The notes under the pieces: model-generated
Database searches by the model: none
What the model saw: only the letters and a program-made list of their open reading frames with translations
What the model was told of the DNA's origin: nothing
In this document: positions 22,391 through 34,515 of the stretch, one piece after another
Layout of the letters: each line of letters begins with the position of its first letter
Numbering within the stretch: the first letter of the stretch is position 1
Assembly: GCF_023101765.2 (NCBI RefSeq)
Contig: NC_064212.1
Span: 2,356,001-2,420,000 of the forward strand
DNA: 64,000 bases
From: Spodoptera frugiperda
Taxonomy: Eukaryota; Arthropoda; Insecta; Lepidoptera; Noctuidae
Reading direction: 5' to 3'
Translations under genes and position numbers: made by a program

Positions 22391-24178
22391 CTTACACGGA
22401 ATGCCCAATATTTATCGAATGAAATCTGTAAATAAAACTGAATTTTTCTCCAGATACGTGTCTATGTTCCAAGCTATTTGCTAAACACTAAGAATAATAT
22501 CCAGATCCCTTATTATTACTGAGAATTCATTAAAACCCTAATCAAAGACCTCGTTGATACTGTGGTCAATTCAACTTATCAAAAATAAAGGCTCTCTAGT
22601 TTGTTCTTCATTCCTTCTTTGTAGAATAGGTATCTATATATTAATACGTGATGCAAAAACTTTGGACCGCTATTTACGAAAATTGCGCGGACGTAGGAGC
22701 ATAAAATTTGGTACACTTATAGTTTATGTGTAGGAGAAGTGAAGAACGCTAATATTTTTCAAAAATAATGCTTATAAAGTACATTAAATCAATAAATAAA
22801 ACATTACACACACATGCATAGTATCTGATCGTATTTGACAAAACGTCAAAATCGATAGACATTGCAATGATATTGACGTCTCATATGAAGAGAGTTTTAT
22901 AAAAGAGTTTGTTTGAGTTTGAGTTAAATAAAAATTATCCTTGAACGTATGTTAAGTGGTATTGTAAATTAAATCATATATGGTTGAATTTCAACCACTA
23001 GGCGACCACTAGTATAAAAAGATACCTAAGACCCATTGTCTTGTTCATAATTTCCACTGATAAAAAATATCTATAGTAATAATTTTGTCTCTGAAATCTT
23101 TTGTGTTGTAAGCATCAGATATATAAATTGGTCATGACGTATACAGCCTGAAACAAAATGAAAAAGTCATATTTTAAGGGATGACTGTAACTATAAATAT
23201 CAATATGAGAGGATTAATAGAAATATTGTAAAAAGAAAAATATACGAAGGTTTTCGAACGGCTTTTCAGTGTATATGGCTGTTAATTTATAATTTCTGTG
23301 AATTTTATTGTATTCATACCTGAGTTCCATTTTTTATGTATGTATGTATGTATTGTATGTAATACCTGAGTAAAATGTGCAATTTGCATTTTGATGTACC
23401 TACTTGAGATTCAGTACCTTTTGTAGTTAATTGGCATTTAGTAGAGTGCAGTTCAAGATACCAATTAGCTATAGGTACCATTCAGATGTTTAAAGACCAT
23501 ATTTCGCATTATTTTTGGTTTAAACTTATAAAAAAACAGCAGTCGACCTCGTCCATATAAAAGTTTCGAAGCATCGAATCGCAGGGAAAATAAACTTCAC
23601 GTTCATGTTCACAATAATTTCCAATTTTTGTTTCAACTTACCTAATTTTATTTGCGCAAACAACCGGCAGCTCCAACTATTTGGGTCAACCTAGCGAATA
23701 TATCGTAAATAATGTCCTATCATATATCGTCCCCAGAGATAATAAATGGGTAGGTAACATTATCGAATTATTTTGTCCTAAAATAACGACCTTTGAACTT
23801 TGTGTTTTAATATCTGAAAGTACGTAGGTCGATGGAATCCGGCCGGCGACCGGCTGACGAATGAATCGAGCCCTTCTTTTTGATCTACACAATCTTAGAG
23901 TATGTTTATTATTTATGTAGCCTCAATATAGTTGAATTACTTGTTCTCGTGTCTTTACACGTAATACTACATCCACAGACATGAAAATTGAGCTGAAATG
24001 GAATAGAAGCTTCTGTTAAATAGCTGTCAAAACCCTAGAATTTCTCCATTTGTGAATATTCAAACATTTCAGTGTATTGACATCGCAGACACTTAACAGA
24101 CAAGCCAAACATCCCATGTAAACAAAGGGTGATGGCAAAACTCCAATCGGCGTTACGCGAGGACAAAAACGAGAAACA
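22391..24178. other. Mostly featureless AT-rich DNA with a short microsatellite
   Basis: An ATGT run occupies 23336-23352. Minus frame 23686-23892 has no recognisable motif. No repeat family match found. Confidence 0.4.
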
Positions 24179-24181
24179 TAC

Positions 24182-24440
24182 CTTGATCTCGCAACTGTCT
24201 CACGTTAGCCACTCACGAGAAACACACAAACACGGTGAAACACGTTTCACGTCACTAACACGCGGGCGAAGACGGCGGACGTGCGTCCGGGGCGGCGACG
24301 GCACGGGAACTGTAAGGCGGGCGGCGGTGTTGCCACCCGCAGACGGGAATTATGTTATTGTCAACTTAAGTAGGCTCACTAGAGGGTGGGTAAAAGTAGG
24401 CATAGTTTTGTGGCGCTGCAGCGAGTGAGAGGTCCGAGTT
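24182..24440 (-). promoter_or_regulatory. Candidate CpG-rich promoter and non-coding first exon, minus strand
   Basis: The most CpG-dense non-repeat block in the window (GACGGCGGACGTGCGTCCGG, GCGGGCGGCGGTG). It matches no other sequence here and is not the LINE. Read on the minus strand, GAGATCAAG is followed by GTATGT, a good 5' splice donor with the exon ending at 24182. This fits a 5' untranslated first exon followed by a long intron. No TATA box or clear initiator was identified, so the start is not fixed. A 99-residue plus-strand frame across the block is probably a by-product of GC content. Alternatives: a GC-rich repeat found elsewhere in the genome, or a coding exon on either strand. 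Confidence 0.35.
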
Positions 24441-25356
24441 TTAATGTTTTCTGCACTCTTCTGTTTGGTGTTGTAACTTAGATGAAGATGTCGTTAAGTT
24501 ACGTTGCTGTAACTGAAGGCAATAAAGTTTCGATTCGATATCTTAACACGTTGTTAATTTTGATGTGCCATTACTACATTAAGGAAGACGTAGTTTTTAA
24601 CAACGTATCAGTACCTACCATAAAATAACTTGAATACAATTTTCATTATACTAGTAAAAACACACATCTAAAGATTAACTCCCTTCAAAATGCCATTTAA
24701 ACCATCACAATTAGCTCGATCGTTCTTAGGATTAGACCTGACAATCAGATCGACCAAAACATTCATAATTGAATTACCAATTACCAGCTTACTACTCACG
24801 TCTATTTCACACAAGTCATACTTTAGCAAAACATTAAAGGTACCTAACAAAATCTCCCTTATCCCAAACCTGTTCTTAAGCTAGCAACACCAAAGGCGTT
24901 CGCGACGGAGGGTGATATCCAAGTACCAAGCATTCGATTTGGAAATTTCGTAAAGGTTTATGTGATCTCTTCATAAGTAATACGTGTGGTATTCAATAAT
25001 GGATTGGATTATATTATTATATTCTTGTATGTGTTTAATGTAAGGGATCAGATCATCAGCTCATTGGAAATTAATAATCTTTAGGGTGAATTTGTATGTG
25101 ATATTGTTTGTTTAGTTTGTGATAGGCAAAGGTGACAGTTATTTTGTTCGTAAAAGAATTTGTTGTAGTATTTTTGATAGTTTGATTTAAATGGGGTTTT
25201 ACATACGGTTTGTATATAACTATATACTTATTACTGTATACTGTAAACTAAAAGCTTATTCAAATAGTCTATGTTTAGAATATTGACAAAAACTTAAAGT
25301 AAAAAGTCAAAGGAATGTAGAATTAAATTTTGGCCAATTTATGACGCTATCCTATT
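24441..25356. other. No feature recognised
   Basis: AT-rich. Opposed 60-64 residue frames at 24668-24884 are shadows of each other. Confidence 0.4.
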
Positions 25357-25512
25357 TTTTAAGGGAAGAAAATCATCCAATGACTTCCCTGCCTTGGGCG
25401 AGGCGAGAGAGAGTATCAGACTTTTGACTGACTAAAAACCACCCCGTTCCTACTTCTGCATTTCGTGCCGGAGCCCCGGTACACCAGCTAGGTAGTTCGA
25501 AGCTCCGGATAC
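25357..25512 (-). mobile_element. Family B LINE tail, reverse orientation
   Basis: T-run, then AAAATCATCCAATGACTTCC, CTTGGGCGAGGCGAGAGAGA, AAAAACCACCCCGTTCC, GGAGCCCCGGTACACC and AGCTCCGGATA. Confidence 0.75.
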
Positions 25513-26085
25513 TAATTTACCCTGACTACGTCTTCGAGAATTAAAAGACTTTATTTCACTCTCTGGTCGTTGCCTCATTCTGAAGATCGTAGTCAGCATT
25601 AGAATTGCATCTGGAACGGACGATCTACTTCCAGTGGTTTCTGTCCAGAACCTCTCTTACAGCCGTTTAAAATGTTTAATTAAAAAACACTTGATATTAA
25701 AAACCACATCTATATCAGCCAAAAACCCTGAAACACAACCCAACGAACTCCTTTCTACCACATCGAACAAGTTGACTCAATCCTGCCTACCCACAACGAT
25801 GATATCGGCACACGCAACACCGTAATAAAAATTGATAGACTGTTGCAATTACAACGCCTATGGTTACACCACTTTGAATCGTGTGAAATACGGTGCAAAG
25901 TTGCGTTGATTTATTTATCGTGTAGGGGCATTTAAACGCCATGCGATGTTTAATCAAATACTGTGCTATGTTGGTTAAAATTAGGTGTGGTGTTTTCCAT
26001 AATTTAAAGGAATAATAAGACTCGGAGTTAAGTCTACTATTATAATCTTCAAATTCTTAAGCAATTTAAACATACAATTCATTAC

Positions 26086-26205
26086 TTACGCCTTTTACCC
26101 CGAAGAGCAAGGCAGAGGTACAATATTTGTGTTATCAAGTCCCATGTAATGCTATTCCTAAATACGGGGCACAATTCCAGACTCCGTGCTACTACAGTAA
26201 CTTAA
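26086..26205 (-). mobile_element. Family C SINE fragment
   Basis: TTACGCCTTTTACCCCGAAG, GTGTTATCAAGTCCCATGTA, GGCACAATTCCAGACTCCGT. The tRNA-like head is missing and the CACATTACGGCACG block is partly lost. Confidence 0.65.
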
Positions 26206-26263
26206 ACTTAAAGTAACGTTTTTAATCAAACTCGGGACGAATTCAACAGTTATGACAAGGATT

Positions 26264-26357
26264 GGCCACAAAAAGCATTAAACAGAGAGGAGTGGAAGGA
26301 AGGCCTTTGCCGTGCAGTGGGACGATCATGGCTGAAATCTAAATCTAAATCTAACGT
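26264..26357 (+). pseudogene. LINE 3' end remnant with ATCTAA tail
   Basis: In one frame it reads DWPQKALNREEWKEGLCRAV, similar to the C-terminal NREEWKE segment I associate with a lepidopteran non-LTR retrotransposon reverse transcriptase. It is followed by GGACGATCATGGCTGAAATC and three to four AAATCT units (26335-26355), resembling a short-repeat 3' tail. Only the last 20-30 codons remain. Confidence 0.5.
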
Positions 26358-27329
26358 TTTTAATTTCCCAACATAATAATAACACTCACCTTTCATCACT
26401 TATAAGTCTTACGTGATGAGGGATGACTCTATTGCCAAATTTATGAGCCATAATTTCCAGCTATGTGCATTACAAAGTAATTTTCCAAAAACTTGATAGT
26501 TCTTAACAAATCAGTCAAAATCACTAAGAAACTTTCAGAAAAGCCAAAATCGTTAACATACGAGTATATTAAAGTAATGTAGGTTCTAAGTTCAATATTT
26601 ATTGTCTTACAATGACGTAGCAAGGGTGAAATACATAGATTTCAATGTTTTCGCTTCCCAGGTAATCCTGTGAATAGTAAGGTCTCGGATATACACGGAT
26701 TATCACTAGTGCGTAGGGCTGTAGAACGAATTGCCGGCTGGGGAATATGTTCGAGGGCGTAATTTGCATTATCTTCAAGGATATGGGTGTAAAAGGGAGT
26801 GTTTTAATGTATTTTATTCGTATTTGTTTTGATTAATGATCTGCTGCATTTAGGGGTATGCGTTTTTCTAAAATAATATTAGTAAATCATATTTTGGAGT
26901 CTGTAATTTTACTAAAAAAGGTTTCATATAATCTCCACACTTGACTCGGAGATAATGGCAAACTTTATTTATCTACATAAGAACATTTACAAGTTTATAA
27001 TAATAAGTTTATTTCAAAAAAGACACATTTATACAACAGAGAACCGAAGGACGTGTCGTTGCACGGCAGCCTAGGGGATCATGCACATAATATGCATAGC
27101 CAATCATCAATTCTATAAAATAATCTAAATCTACTAACGGAAATCAAATTGCATTGATACTACGAACCCATGCACTACTTACCATGTAACAATAGCTATC
27201 AAATAGCACAAACACCAGCAGATCAACCTACCCCTATCTATCAAACTCCTTTATAACATTTTCAACTTTAACATTTTGATATAAAGTGGAGATTCCAATG
27301 AAAAATACAGATTTGAGTAGGTACAGGGC
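26358..27329. other. No feature recognised
   Basis: AT-rich, with no repeat match. Confidence 0.35.
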
Positions 27330-27441
27330 TGCACACTCAGCTATACAAACCAGTATAAATTGACCATCGATTGTTCGGAAAGATCATACAAAGCGAGACC
27401 ATGATAAATTGGTTTGTATAGGTCAACGTGGTTGTGTGTAC
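27330..27441 (+). mobile_element. Family E short inverted-repeat element, copy 1
   Basis: TGCACAC...GTGTGTACA termini, with the core CTATACAAACCAGTATAAAT, GATCATACAAAGCGAGACC and ATGATAAATTGGTTTGTATA. Two other copies (35802, 63205) share the core in the same order and orientation. Non-coding. Confidence 0.75.
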
Positions 27442-27797
27442 AAACTACATAGTATATAATCCTAACGTTTGCATCCCCCATGGGGGTCTTCCAAAGTTAA
27501 CTGACGGAAATGGGGCCTGTGGTGCTCTTAAGTGATTAGTTGGTAATCTACTTATGCATAATGCCAATTACTGAGGGGGTTGGGTTGTGGTGGTCATCGG
27601 TTTTTGGATAGTTTGGTAAAGATATCAAGGTTTGGAGTATTGACTCTTGTGTATGTGAAGTTTGAAGAATGTTTGGTTTGGAGGTAAAAAGTTAGATTTG
27701 AAAAAAAAAAATTGGAAATATCGTTTTTTTATTCAAGACGGTTCTAGAAGTAGGCTTATATCATTACAAGAAATTAAAAAAGGAGATTAAGTAATTT

Positions 27798-27830
27798 TAT
27801 TGTAACTTTCGTGAGACATACTAAATTAAG
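27798..27830 (+). repeat. Fragment of the family F flank
   Basis: GTAACTTTCGTGAGACATACTAAATTAA is nearly identical to 4488-4514 and to 16070-16095. The inverted-repeat body does not follow. Confidence 0.6.
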
Positions 27831-27984
27831 TAAATATCACTTTTCGATCAGCTTTTCTCTATGAATTTTTCACCTAAGAAGAACTGTAAAATCCTGGCTA
27901 ACAAAATCCAGTTTTCTTAAAAGTACCTATAAATTTTATAATGTATAGGTACCTCATTATCATCAATTGGCAATTTCAATCTTA

Positions 27985-28060
27985 TAATCAGAAATTATAA
28001 GGTCAGGTTTCCTCACGATTATTTTCTTGTCTAATTAATCTAAGAATCTTAGCACAGGTA
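27985..28060 (+). mobile_element. SINE body fragment (family I type)
   Basis: AGAAATTATAAGGTCAGGTT, TTCCTCACGATTATTTTC and TTAGCACAGGTATC resemble 30055-30125, the 3' half of the CATCAT SINE. Confidence 0.45.
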
Positions 28061-28555
28061 TCTTTTTTCCTAAAAATAATTAAAATGCGACCCAGCACAT
28101 AGAAATTGGCAGCCATAAAAGATCAACCTAAATGCGGTTACTCATTCAAAGAATCCCTAATTCCCTTCATTGAATAATTGGCCCAATTTGAAGCCAACAA
28201 ACGCTAAATAACCTGCTAAACGGACCGTAAATGGATTGTAAAGTAAATACTAATAGCTAATTTGTTTTATAAAATTCTTTGAGCATTTTATTTAAAAAGG
28301 TATTGGTTTTTATAAACAGATTGCTTAGAAGTGGAATGTGCACAGTACAGGGCAATCCCTAGACCACTATACTGTGTCCGTGATAAGCACATGAGTAGCT
28401 AAGTCAGTGATGTAGAGTTGGGAAATGCTGGATAGTGTTCATGGAAGGAAGATTCATGCTAAAACTAGCAATGAAAAGGGTATAGTTATTGACGTCATAT
28501 TATTAGAGTTCTCTCTATAGTATGAAGTAAATTCGACATATCATCATACATAAAT

Positions 28556-28749
28556 GACTGCACGGTTGATGGGGTGGCTGCGTAACTGGCTGCCGCGCAA
28601 CGTGTAGCGGGTTCGGTTATCGCACGCAACCAATCTATGTGGTCCACAAATTGTTGTTTGAAACAACAATTTATGATATTTGTAAACGCACCCACGATAC
28701 AGGAGAAAATCCAAGCGTGGTACAACGAAATTTTCTACAAAAAAAAAAT
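28556..28749 (+). mobile_element. Family M tRNA-derived SINE
   Basis: GACTGCACGGTTGATGGGGT opens a tRNA-like head with a worn B box (GGGTTCGGTTATC), followed by GTCCACAAATTGTTGTTTGA, TTTGTAAACGCACCCACGAT, ACAGGAGAAAATCC and a terminal A-run. The middle section (GTGAACTTGTATG block in the copies at 30990 and 38131) is deleted. Opposed 67-76 residue frames over it are not genes. Confidence 0.75.
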
Positions 28750-28856
28750 CTTATTTAATAACCTAGCGATCACTTTATTAATTAACACTTCTGAAAACTT
28801 GATGTTCCTTCTTTTCTTTATTCTCATTATATTAGCCTAAATTGAACATTTGTAAA

Positions 28857-28965
28857 CAAAGGTGGATTTGCCAGCCACATGAGAGCCCATGATAGACGCC
28901 AGTAGTCCAGAAACGGTCGCCGTAGCCGAAACCGGCATGGAAGGATTAAAGGATTAGCCTAAATA
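28857..28965 (+). pseudogene. Possible LINE or transposon coding remnant
   Basis: One frame reads GGFASHMRAHDRRQ, then a stop, then SRNGRRSRNRHGRI. It resembles the end of a C2H2-type finger followed by a basic tail, as in some non-LTR retrotransposons. GC content exceeds its surroundings. Weak call. Confidence 0.3.
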
Positions 28966-29733
28966 ATTAATCTAACAATATCCCACAAAATTACACCTAC
29001 CAACCTCAAACTATAAAAAGTCCTATCCAGAAACCCACACATCACCCAGCAACACAACGTTACAGCTACAAGCTACAGCAACGTATAGACGTTACGGCTA
29101 GTCGACGGATCCTCGCGTCCCCAGAGCATCGTAACGCACACATCTAGATTACCTAGGTAAAGCTGCGGTTACACTTGCATTAGTGTCAGAAGCTATTTAT
29201 AATGCATGTGATTAAATGAACATGTCTTGAATGGAGGTGTATGTATATTGTGACGGTGCAAGGCAAGTGAAGTATACTTACGTAGTTTTGGTGGTAAAGT
29301 TGTTTGTATATTATAGGGTGTGGCATTGTTTACCTGAAAGAAAAAAAAGCAAAGATTAGAATTTGAATTAAAATATTGTGAACAATGTAATTTGGATTTG
29401 TTGTGACCTTTCAAACAGAGATCTCCATCTCGCTTGCTAAATGTGGAGATTATGGGAAAATCTTCTGTAAAGAAGACGGTAGGGGCCCTGGGCCAGGTCT
29501 ATTGGAGGACTCGGTGCCCCTTACAGGTGCCGAAGGTGGCAACCGACGTAGTTTTAGGAAGGTGAAAATCTCACACTCCCTAGTCTCTCTCCCCAAAAAC
29601 AAAACTTCATCCTGATCTACCTATGCAACCACACCTTTACAAATAGTATGGGATTTTTAATATCAGACCGGAGCGGTGGCGCGCAGGAATCGAATGCCAC
29701 CTTAATGTATATTACTCAAATAATATTACACCG
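28966..29733. other. No clear feature; GC-richer patch at 29420-29600
   Basis: 29420-29600 (AGACGGTAGGGGCCCTGGGC, GGTGGCAACCGACGTAG, AAATCTCACACTCCC) is GC-richer than its flanks and could be a diverged retrotransposon segment. Its 70-residue frame has no motif I recognise. Confidence 0.3.
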
Positions 29734-29775
29734 TGTTTTATAACGTTCTACAGGTTTGTAGAACGTTATAAAACA
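29734..29775. other. Perfect 18-bp stem hairpin with 6-base loop
   Basis: TGTTTTATAACGTTCTAC (29734-29751), loop AGGTTT, GTAGAACGTTATAAAACA (29758-29775): a perfect 18-bp inverted repeat. It is not at the edge of any repeat I recognise. Confidence 0.85.
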
Positions 29776-30009
29776 ACAAAACAAACGTTAAAAAATCCAT
29801 GTGAAGTTAAAATTTAACTTATTAGTATGGGTTACTTATTAACAATCGTTAATTTTTGTCTTTCAAACTAATGTAAACCTAAAACTAAACGAAGGCTTTT
29901 TCATTTTAAGTGCTTTTATTTAGCTTTACCTGTTTGTTTGTATGGGTAAAATATAGCAATTAGAATTTCCTTTTTTAACGATTAATTTAGACAAGTCAAA
30001 CTGAGGATA

Positions 30010-30195
30010 TCATCAACAACCTATAAGCTGGCCATTACTGATCAAAGGCCTCTTATAATTAGAAATTATAAGCCCAAGTTTCCTCACAATGCTTTCCTTC
30101 ACTATTTGTCAGAGGTATCTAAATAATCTTAGAAAGTACAAGTGGATATCTTGGAAAAAATTACATTGAGACTTGCCGTTAGTAGGTTTCCCACC
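30010..30195 (+). mobile_element. CATCAT-headed SINE (family I), fairly complete
   Basis: ATCATCAACAACCTATAAGC, CTGATCAAAGGCCTC, TTTCCTCACAATGCTTTCCT, CACTATTTGTCAGAGGTATC, TACATTGAGACTTGCCGTTA. The order of blocks matches 37515-37720. The CTTGCTCAATGCGG block is replaced by AATTAGAAATTATAAGCCC. Confidence 0.7.
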
Positions 30196-30989
30196 ATCCA
30201 AATTTCTGGTTATCTATGATCAGCTTTTGGTTAGGTATTGCTTAATTTAAAACCATTAAATAATTTTACAAAACTAAATATATACCTTTACTCTCCGTGG
30301 ATATTGCAAGTAGGCATTGAATTGCATCCTACCTTTCTTGTTTCACAATGCAAGATGAAACCTCTTCGATAACAAAAGATACTTCTAATAAAAAACTATG
30401 CTTCAAAGAACTCTATTTATTTGTTCCGTATCTTTTTCTTTTTATCTTTTTATCACAACAACGATACTAGCTGTTGTTAATTGAAAATGGATCTAATAAC
30501 ATTTTTATAAGGCTTTAGAAGTAATTGGATATTGTAAGACAATAAAACATTCGAGGAACGTATGAGATATTATAAGTAATACGTAACCATTTAGGATATG
30601 TTTAGTGGTAAGTGTTACAGTGAAGTGTTGTTTAAAACTATTTGTTATTTAATTTAGTCTAAGGTTAAAAAAATGTCAATACACTATTGAATTAGGAGTT
30701 CCTGTAATGATAGTAGTATTTTGTATTAATAATGAATAAAATATTCTAGGGAAAGGCAAAGATATTCTATGCAGGTCCTATGTTACCGCCTAATCACAAA
30801 GTACCTCCTTAATAGTGACCAGATTTTATTGATGATGGGCCATTAAAAATCAATTTTGGTATATTACCCACGAGGCTGACATTTAAAAAATAATTAAACC
30901 TATCTAGAGCGGTTACGTGTTAGCTTTTTTCCAGGTCATACGGCAATTTTTGTGCTAAAGCGATAATTTTCTTGCCTTAGACACAGGCA
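30196..30989. other. No feature recognised
   Basis: AT-rich, with no structure found. Confidence 0.35.
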
Positions 30990-31131
30990 TTTTTTTTTAA
31001 AGAAAACGTTGTTAGGAATTTCTCCTGTGTGGTAGGTGCGTTTACAAACATACAAGTTCACATCATCACACAAAGAGTTGCTCCGAGCGGGAATCGAACC
31101 CAGGCTCGGTTGCCCAGCTAACCGTGCAGTC
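30990..31131 (-). mobile_element. Family M tRNA-derived SINE, with intact B box
   Basis: A T-run at 30991-30998 is the reverse of the A tail. The minus strand reads from GACTGCACGGTTAGCTGGGC through a perfect B box GGTTCGATTCC (31090-31100), CAACTCTTTGTGTGA, GAACTTGTATGTTTGTAAAC and CACAGGAGAAATTCC. Head and tail are both present. Confidence 0.8.
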
Positions 31132-34100
31132 TATAAGATTGATTCGGTTATTAATATATTCAGAATATTTATCAAATTATGAGTAATCTGAGGAATCCTC
31201 AAACTCGTCGCTTTTTTTAAGAAGATCTGTAGCATTTTAGGTCTTTCGAAACCATACTAGAACCCTAAATTCTTTAAACCAAACTAAAATATTTATCCAA
31301 ATCCACACTAAACTCCCAAACCCACAATTCTTTAAAAAACTACGCAACAAAATGCAAAGAAGCACTTCACACAGATATCCTTTAAATTCAAGATGCTGCT
31401 TGGAATCGATTTATGCTCCACCTCTTGGCATGATTACACCTTTGGGAGCTAAGCAAACGTTCTTTACCCACAGCAAGTCCATGTATCAAAACTGCTGGCT
31501 GGCCGTGGCTTCTTGCCAAGTAAAATTGCCAGGCAACCTGTGTACATCCCATTTTGTGTATTACACCTATTTAGGGGTCGTGTTATGCGTTTTTATGGGT
31601 GTGTTTCTGTACTAAGGCGATTTATTTGATTGACAAAAATTTTGTAAGTTAATTTTGAAAATGCCGCTACGCTGTGTACCACACAAACCAACTCAAAAGC
31701 CCCTCCAAAATTTCCCTAAATCCCTAATTGTCTATGAAATCTTAGGATACAATCATTTATCATCATTTTGTATTCCTGTTACCAAAAAGATTGCAGATAA
31801 GAGAAATTACAAAATGGATTTTGAAAGATTAATCACAAATTAAAGAAAAACTACTTAATTACCCGTGACATTAATTAAGAGACGTCAATCCCAAAAACTA
31901 TTTCCTAAATCTCGACGAAACAAAAACTTCTATACACAAAGTAAAACTAAGAAGAAGGCATAATTTATGAACACAAAGACTATCAAACTAAACAGGTGAA
32001 CAAAACCGTTCACAGTTCACTCTATTATCGCGTAATCCAAAAGTTTTCAGATGAAAAACTAATAAGAGAGCCGGGAATCGATCCCGGCATTCTTTTAGAG
32101 CACTCCCAATGTCCGGGAATCCGGGATGGGAAGAAAAAAGAAACATCCGAACTTGTTTGCAAAAGTTCGGTGTACGGCCCCCTTTGTGGGAATTAAATTT
32201 CTTATTGATTCCGTTGGAGTAGAAGGTTGAAGGTGGATGAGCTTTGTGGTTGGTCTTGTCTTGTATCCTTGTTACTGGAGGCTTTGGTGATTTATAAAAA
32301 AAAAATCACAGAGCTTTCAAAAGTATCCATAAAATGAATTTATTTAGTAAAATTCGATCATATTCACAGATAGTTAAACACTTAAAACCGTAAACATTCA
32401 TAACAATGAAACAAAAACAATCACATCTAAGTATAATTTTAAGTAACTCTATCATTTTGAAAACAATATGGCGACATATGACAGAAGTCGCACTTAGACG
32501 ATTGATGAAAAAATCAACGGATACTCGACACTAGCAGTATAGTCGACAACACTGTTTTGGTGACTCGGTTGCCATACAAGACGGAAAAAGAAATTTAAAT
32601 TACGTCATAAATCCTACATCGCACATGTTTTACTGTTCCCTAAAAACAATAAAGCAAATATCAACAAAACACTAACTCACTCCCTCCATATAATCCCAAA
32701 AATTGAAACAACATCCATGTTTGACGGTCACTCGGTAGGGCAAGACATTGATATAAACCGTCCAAATGCCAGTCGATCCCCGTAACTATTGATCCCTTTG
32801 ATAAAATAACTTCAAACCTCACAACTTAATGGAAACTGTCCCTTTTCAGTGCGTTGCCACATTATTGGAACTTCGTTGTGACAGGTCTCAGAGGCCTTCG
32901 GATTTTCATTAGATGCTAATAATTTTGTCTGAAACAGTGACGTTAAGTGAAAATTGGGTTGGAAATGATAATTTAGGTTCTGAGATTGGTTTTAGTCTAT
33001 AACAGGTTTAGGCTGTACGGATATTTGCTGGAGTGTTAAACGATTTTTATACCTACATGGATTAATGAAAATGAATGCTGCGACTTCGAAATTACCATAC
33101 ACGTTATACTGTACACCAAAGAGAAGCATGCAAGCAGATTTATGACAAACCTCTTAAAACTAGTCATGTCATTATAACCTTAAATTAGAAATTCAGTCTA
33201 TTGTCATACACTAACTATAGTTCCAATGTTTTTTACCTCACAATTGAATTACCTAGTATTTGAAGTATCTATGTCCCATCGACAATTCCAAAATAAAATC
33301 TAAATTACAAATTCCTAATTTAAATCTAAATTCCAGTGTAAAATGAAGGCCAAAATACTGTCATAATACTTGGAATTTACCGACTGACCGATTATGAAAG
33401 GCAAATACTAATTGACCCACATAAAATATTGATATCCAGCCCAATTTGGGAGACACAGAGAGCTAATTGGGGTCAACTTTGAGAAAAGGCCTGGCAAAAT
33501 AGTTTGTGAGCCGCTTATTAATTTTTCAAACGGATTAACTAGTAATACTGATTTCACAGACATTGACCCTGAAAATGAAACCAAATAACTTGGGTATAAT
33601 ATTTTTAAAAGGTACGATTTACTTTTTTTACGTTTCCACTGTAATAGAAAGTTTAAATTAAACCTTTTCCATTCTCCGGATTATGAATGAGGATTTCGAA
33701 AACCGAAGAATCTGTGGCGACATATTATGACAAGTGACAGATGACAGAAGTCAGAGTAGAAAGCACGCCAGGCACGATCACCTCGCCTGATCGGATGATC
33801 CTTCTTTTCTTAGGGAACTTTACTCACTGTTCTCCAAAAATTGAAAAGAACTTGGAATCAAACGAAGAATTTGCCACAAGCATAGCTTGACAACCACTAA
33901 GCCTATTCTATCTTTACAGATAGACAGCGTTTCACTATCAATAGTAATATTACTATCAACAGAACCGTTTCAAATATTTATGCAATTAACTTTAGGGTTA
34001 CGCGAAGGTCAAAACAGGTTTGGTAAATTGGACCGAACGCACAACGTGAACTAGTGTAATTGGACTATTTCTCAGAAACAGAAATGGCGTGTAGCTGTCA

Positions 34101-34269
34101 CTTTTGACAGCTGTCACAACGGCATGTCACTTGGCGTCGGACAATTACACATTCCGTGTAACTGAGTTGAAATATCGAATTCGTAACGCAACGTTTACAT
34201 TGATACGTGGCAACATGTATTTTAAGATGTGTAATTGGAACTGAATATTAGTTTCATGATGTTCAACGT
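31132..34269. other. Long stretch without recognised genes or repeats
   Basis: The largest repeat-poor interval here. Frames of 62-87 residues near 31352-31843 and 31996-32196 lack domain or codon signals. A short palindrome AGCTGTCACTTTTGACAGCT lies at about 34092-34111. GCGACATATGACAGAAGTCG near 32471 and GCGACATATTATGACAAGTG near 33717 are loosely similar. Confidence 0.4.
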
Positions 34270-34515
34270 CATGTAAAAATACAACACAAGTGTTGTTTCA
34301 CGTCGGTTTTCTATATGACTGAGTTCGTGCAACAGTTTAGCCGGTCCAGCTTGTCCGGCTTGTAGACTGCCTAGGAGTAGAGCCACGGTGGTTTTTAGCC
34401 AGTAAGAGTCTGACACTCCCTCTCGGAGATGGGAGAAGACATTAGATGAATTTCCCCTCATAAAAAAGTCGGTCTTTTGCCCCATTCATGCCGAAGCATG
34501 CTTTTCCATAGTCTC
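34270..34515 (+). mobile_element. Family A copy interrupted by a family B LINE tail
   Basis: The left A segment contains GTGTTGTTTCACGTCGGTTTT (about 34288-34308). A B tail follows (GTGGTTTTTAGCCAGTAAGA, CTGACACTCCCTCTCGG, ATAAAAAAG, about 34370-34467). A then resumes (CCCATTCATGCCGAAGCATG) from about 34468. The order shows B inserted into A. No exact target duplication was identified. Confidence 0.7.

Noticed and set aside
24129..24428. 99-residue plus-strand frame across the CpG-rich block
   Set aside because: High GC lengthens chance frames; the Arg/Gly-rich translation has no recognised domain and the opposite strand has the better splice signal.
29721..29729. TAATATTAC nonamer, the rolling-circle origin motif of some CRESS-DNA viruses
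   Set aside because: It is not in the loop of a stem, no Rep-like frame is nearby, and the nonamer is common in AT-rich DNA.
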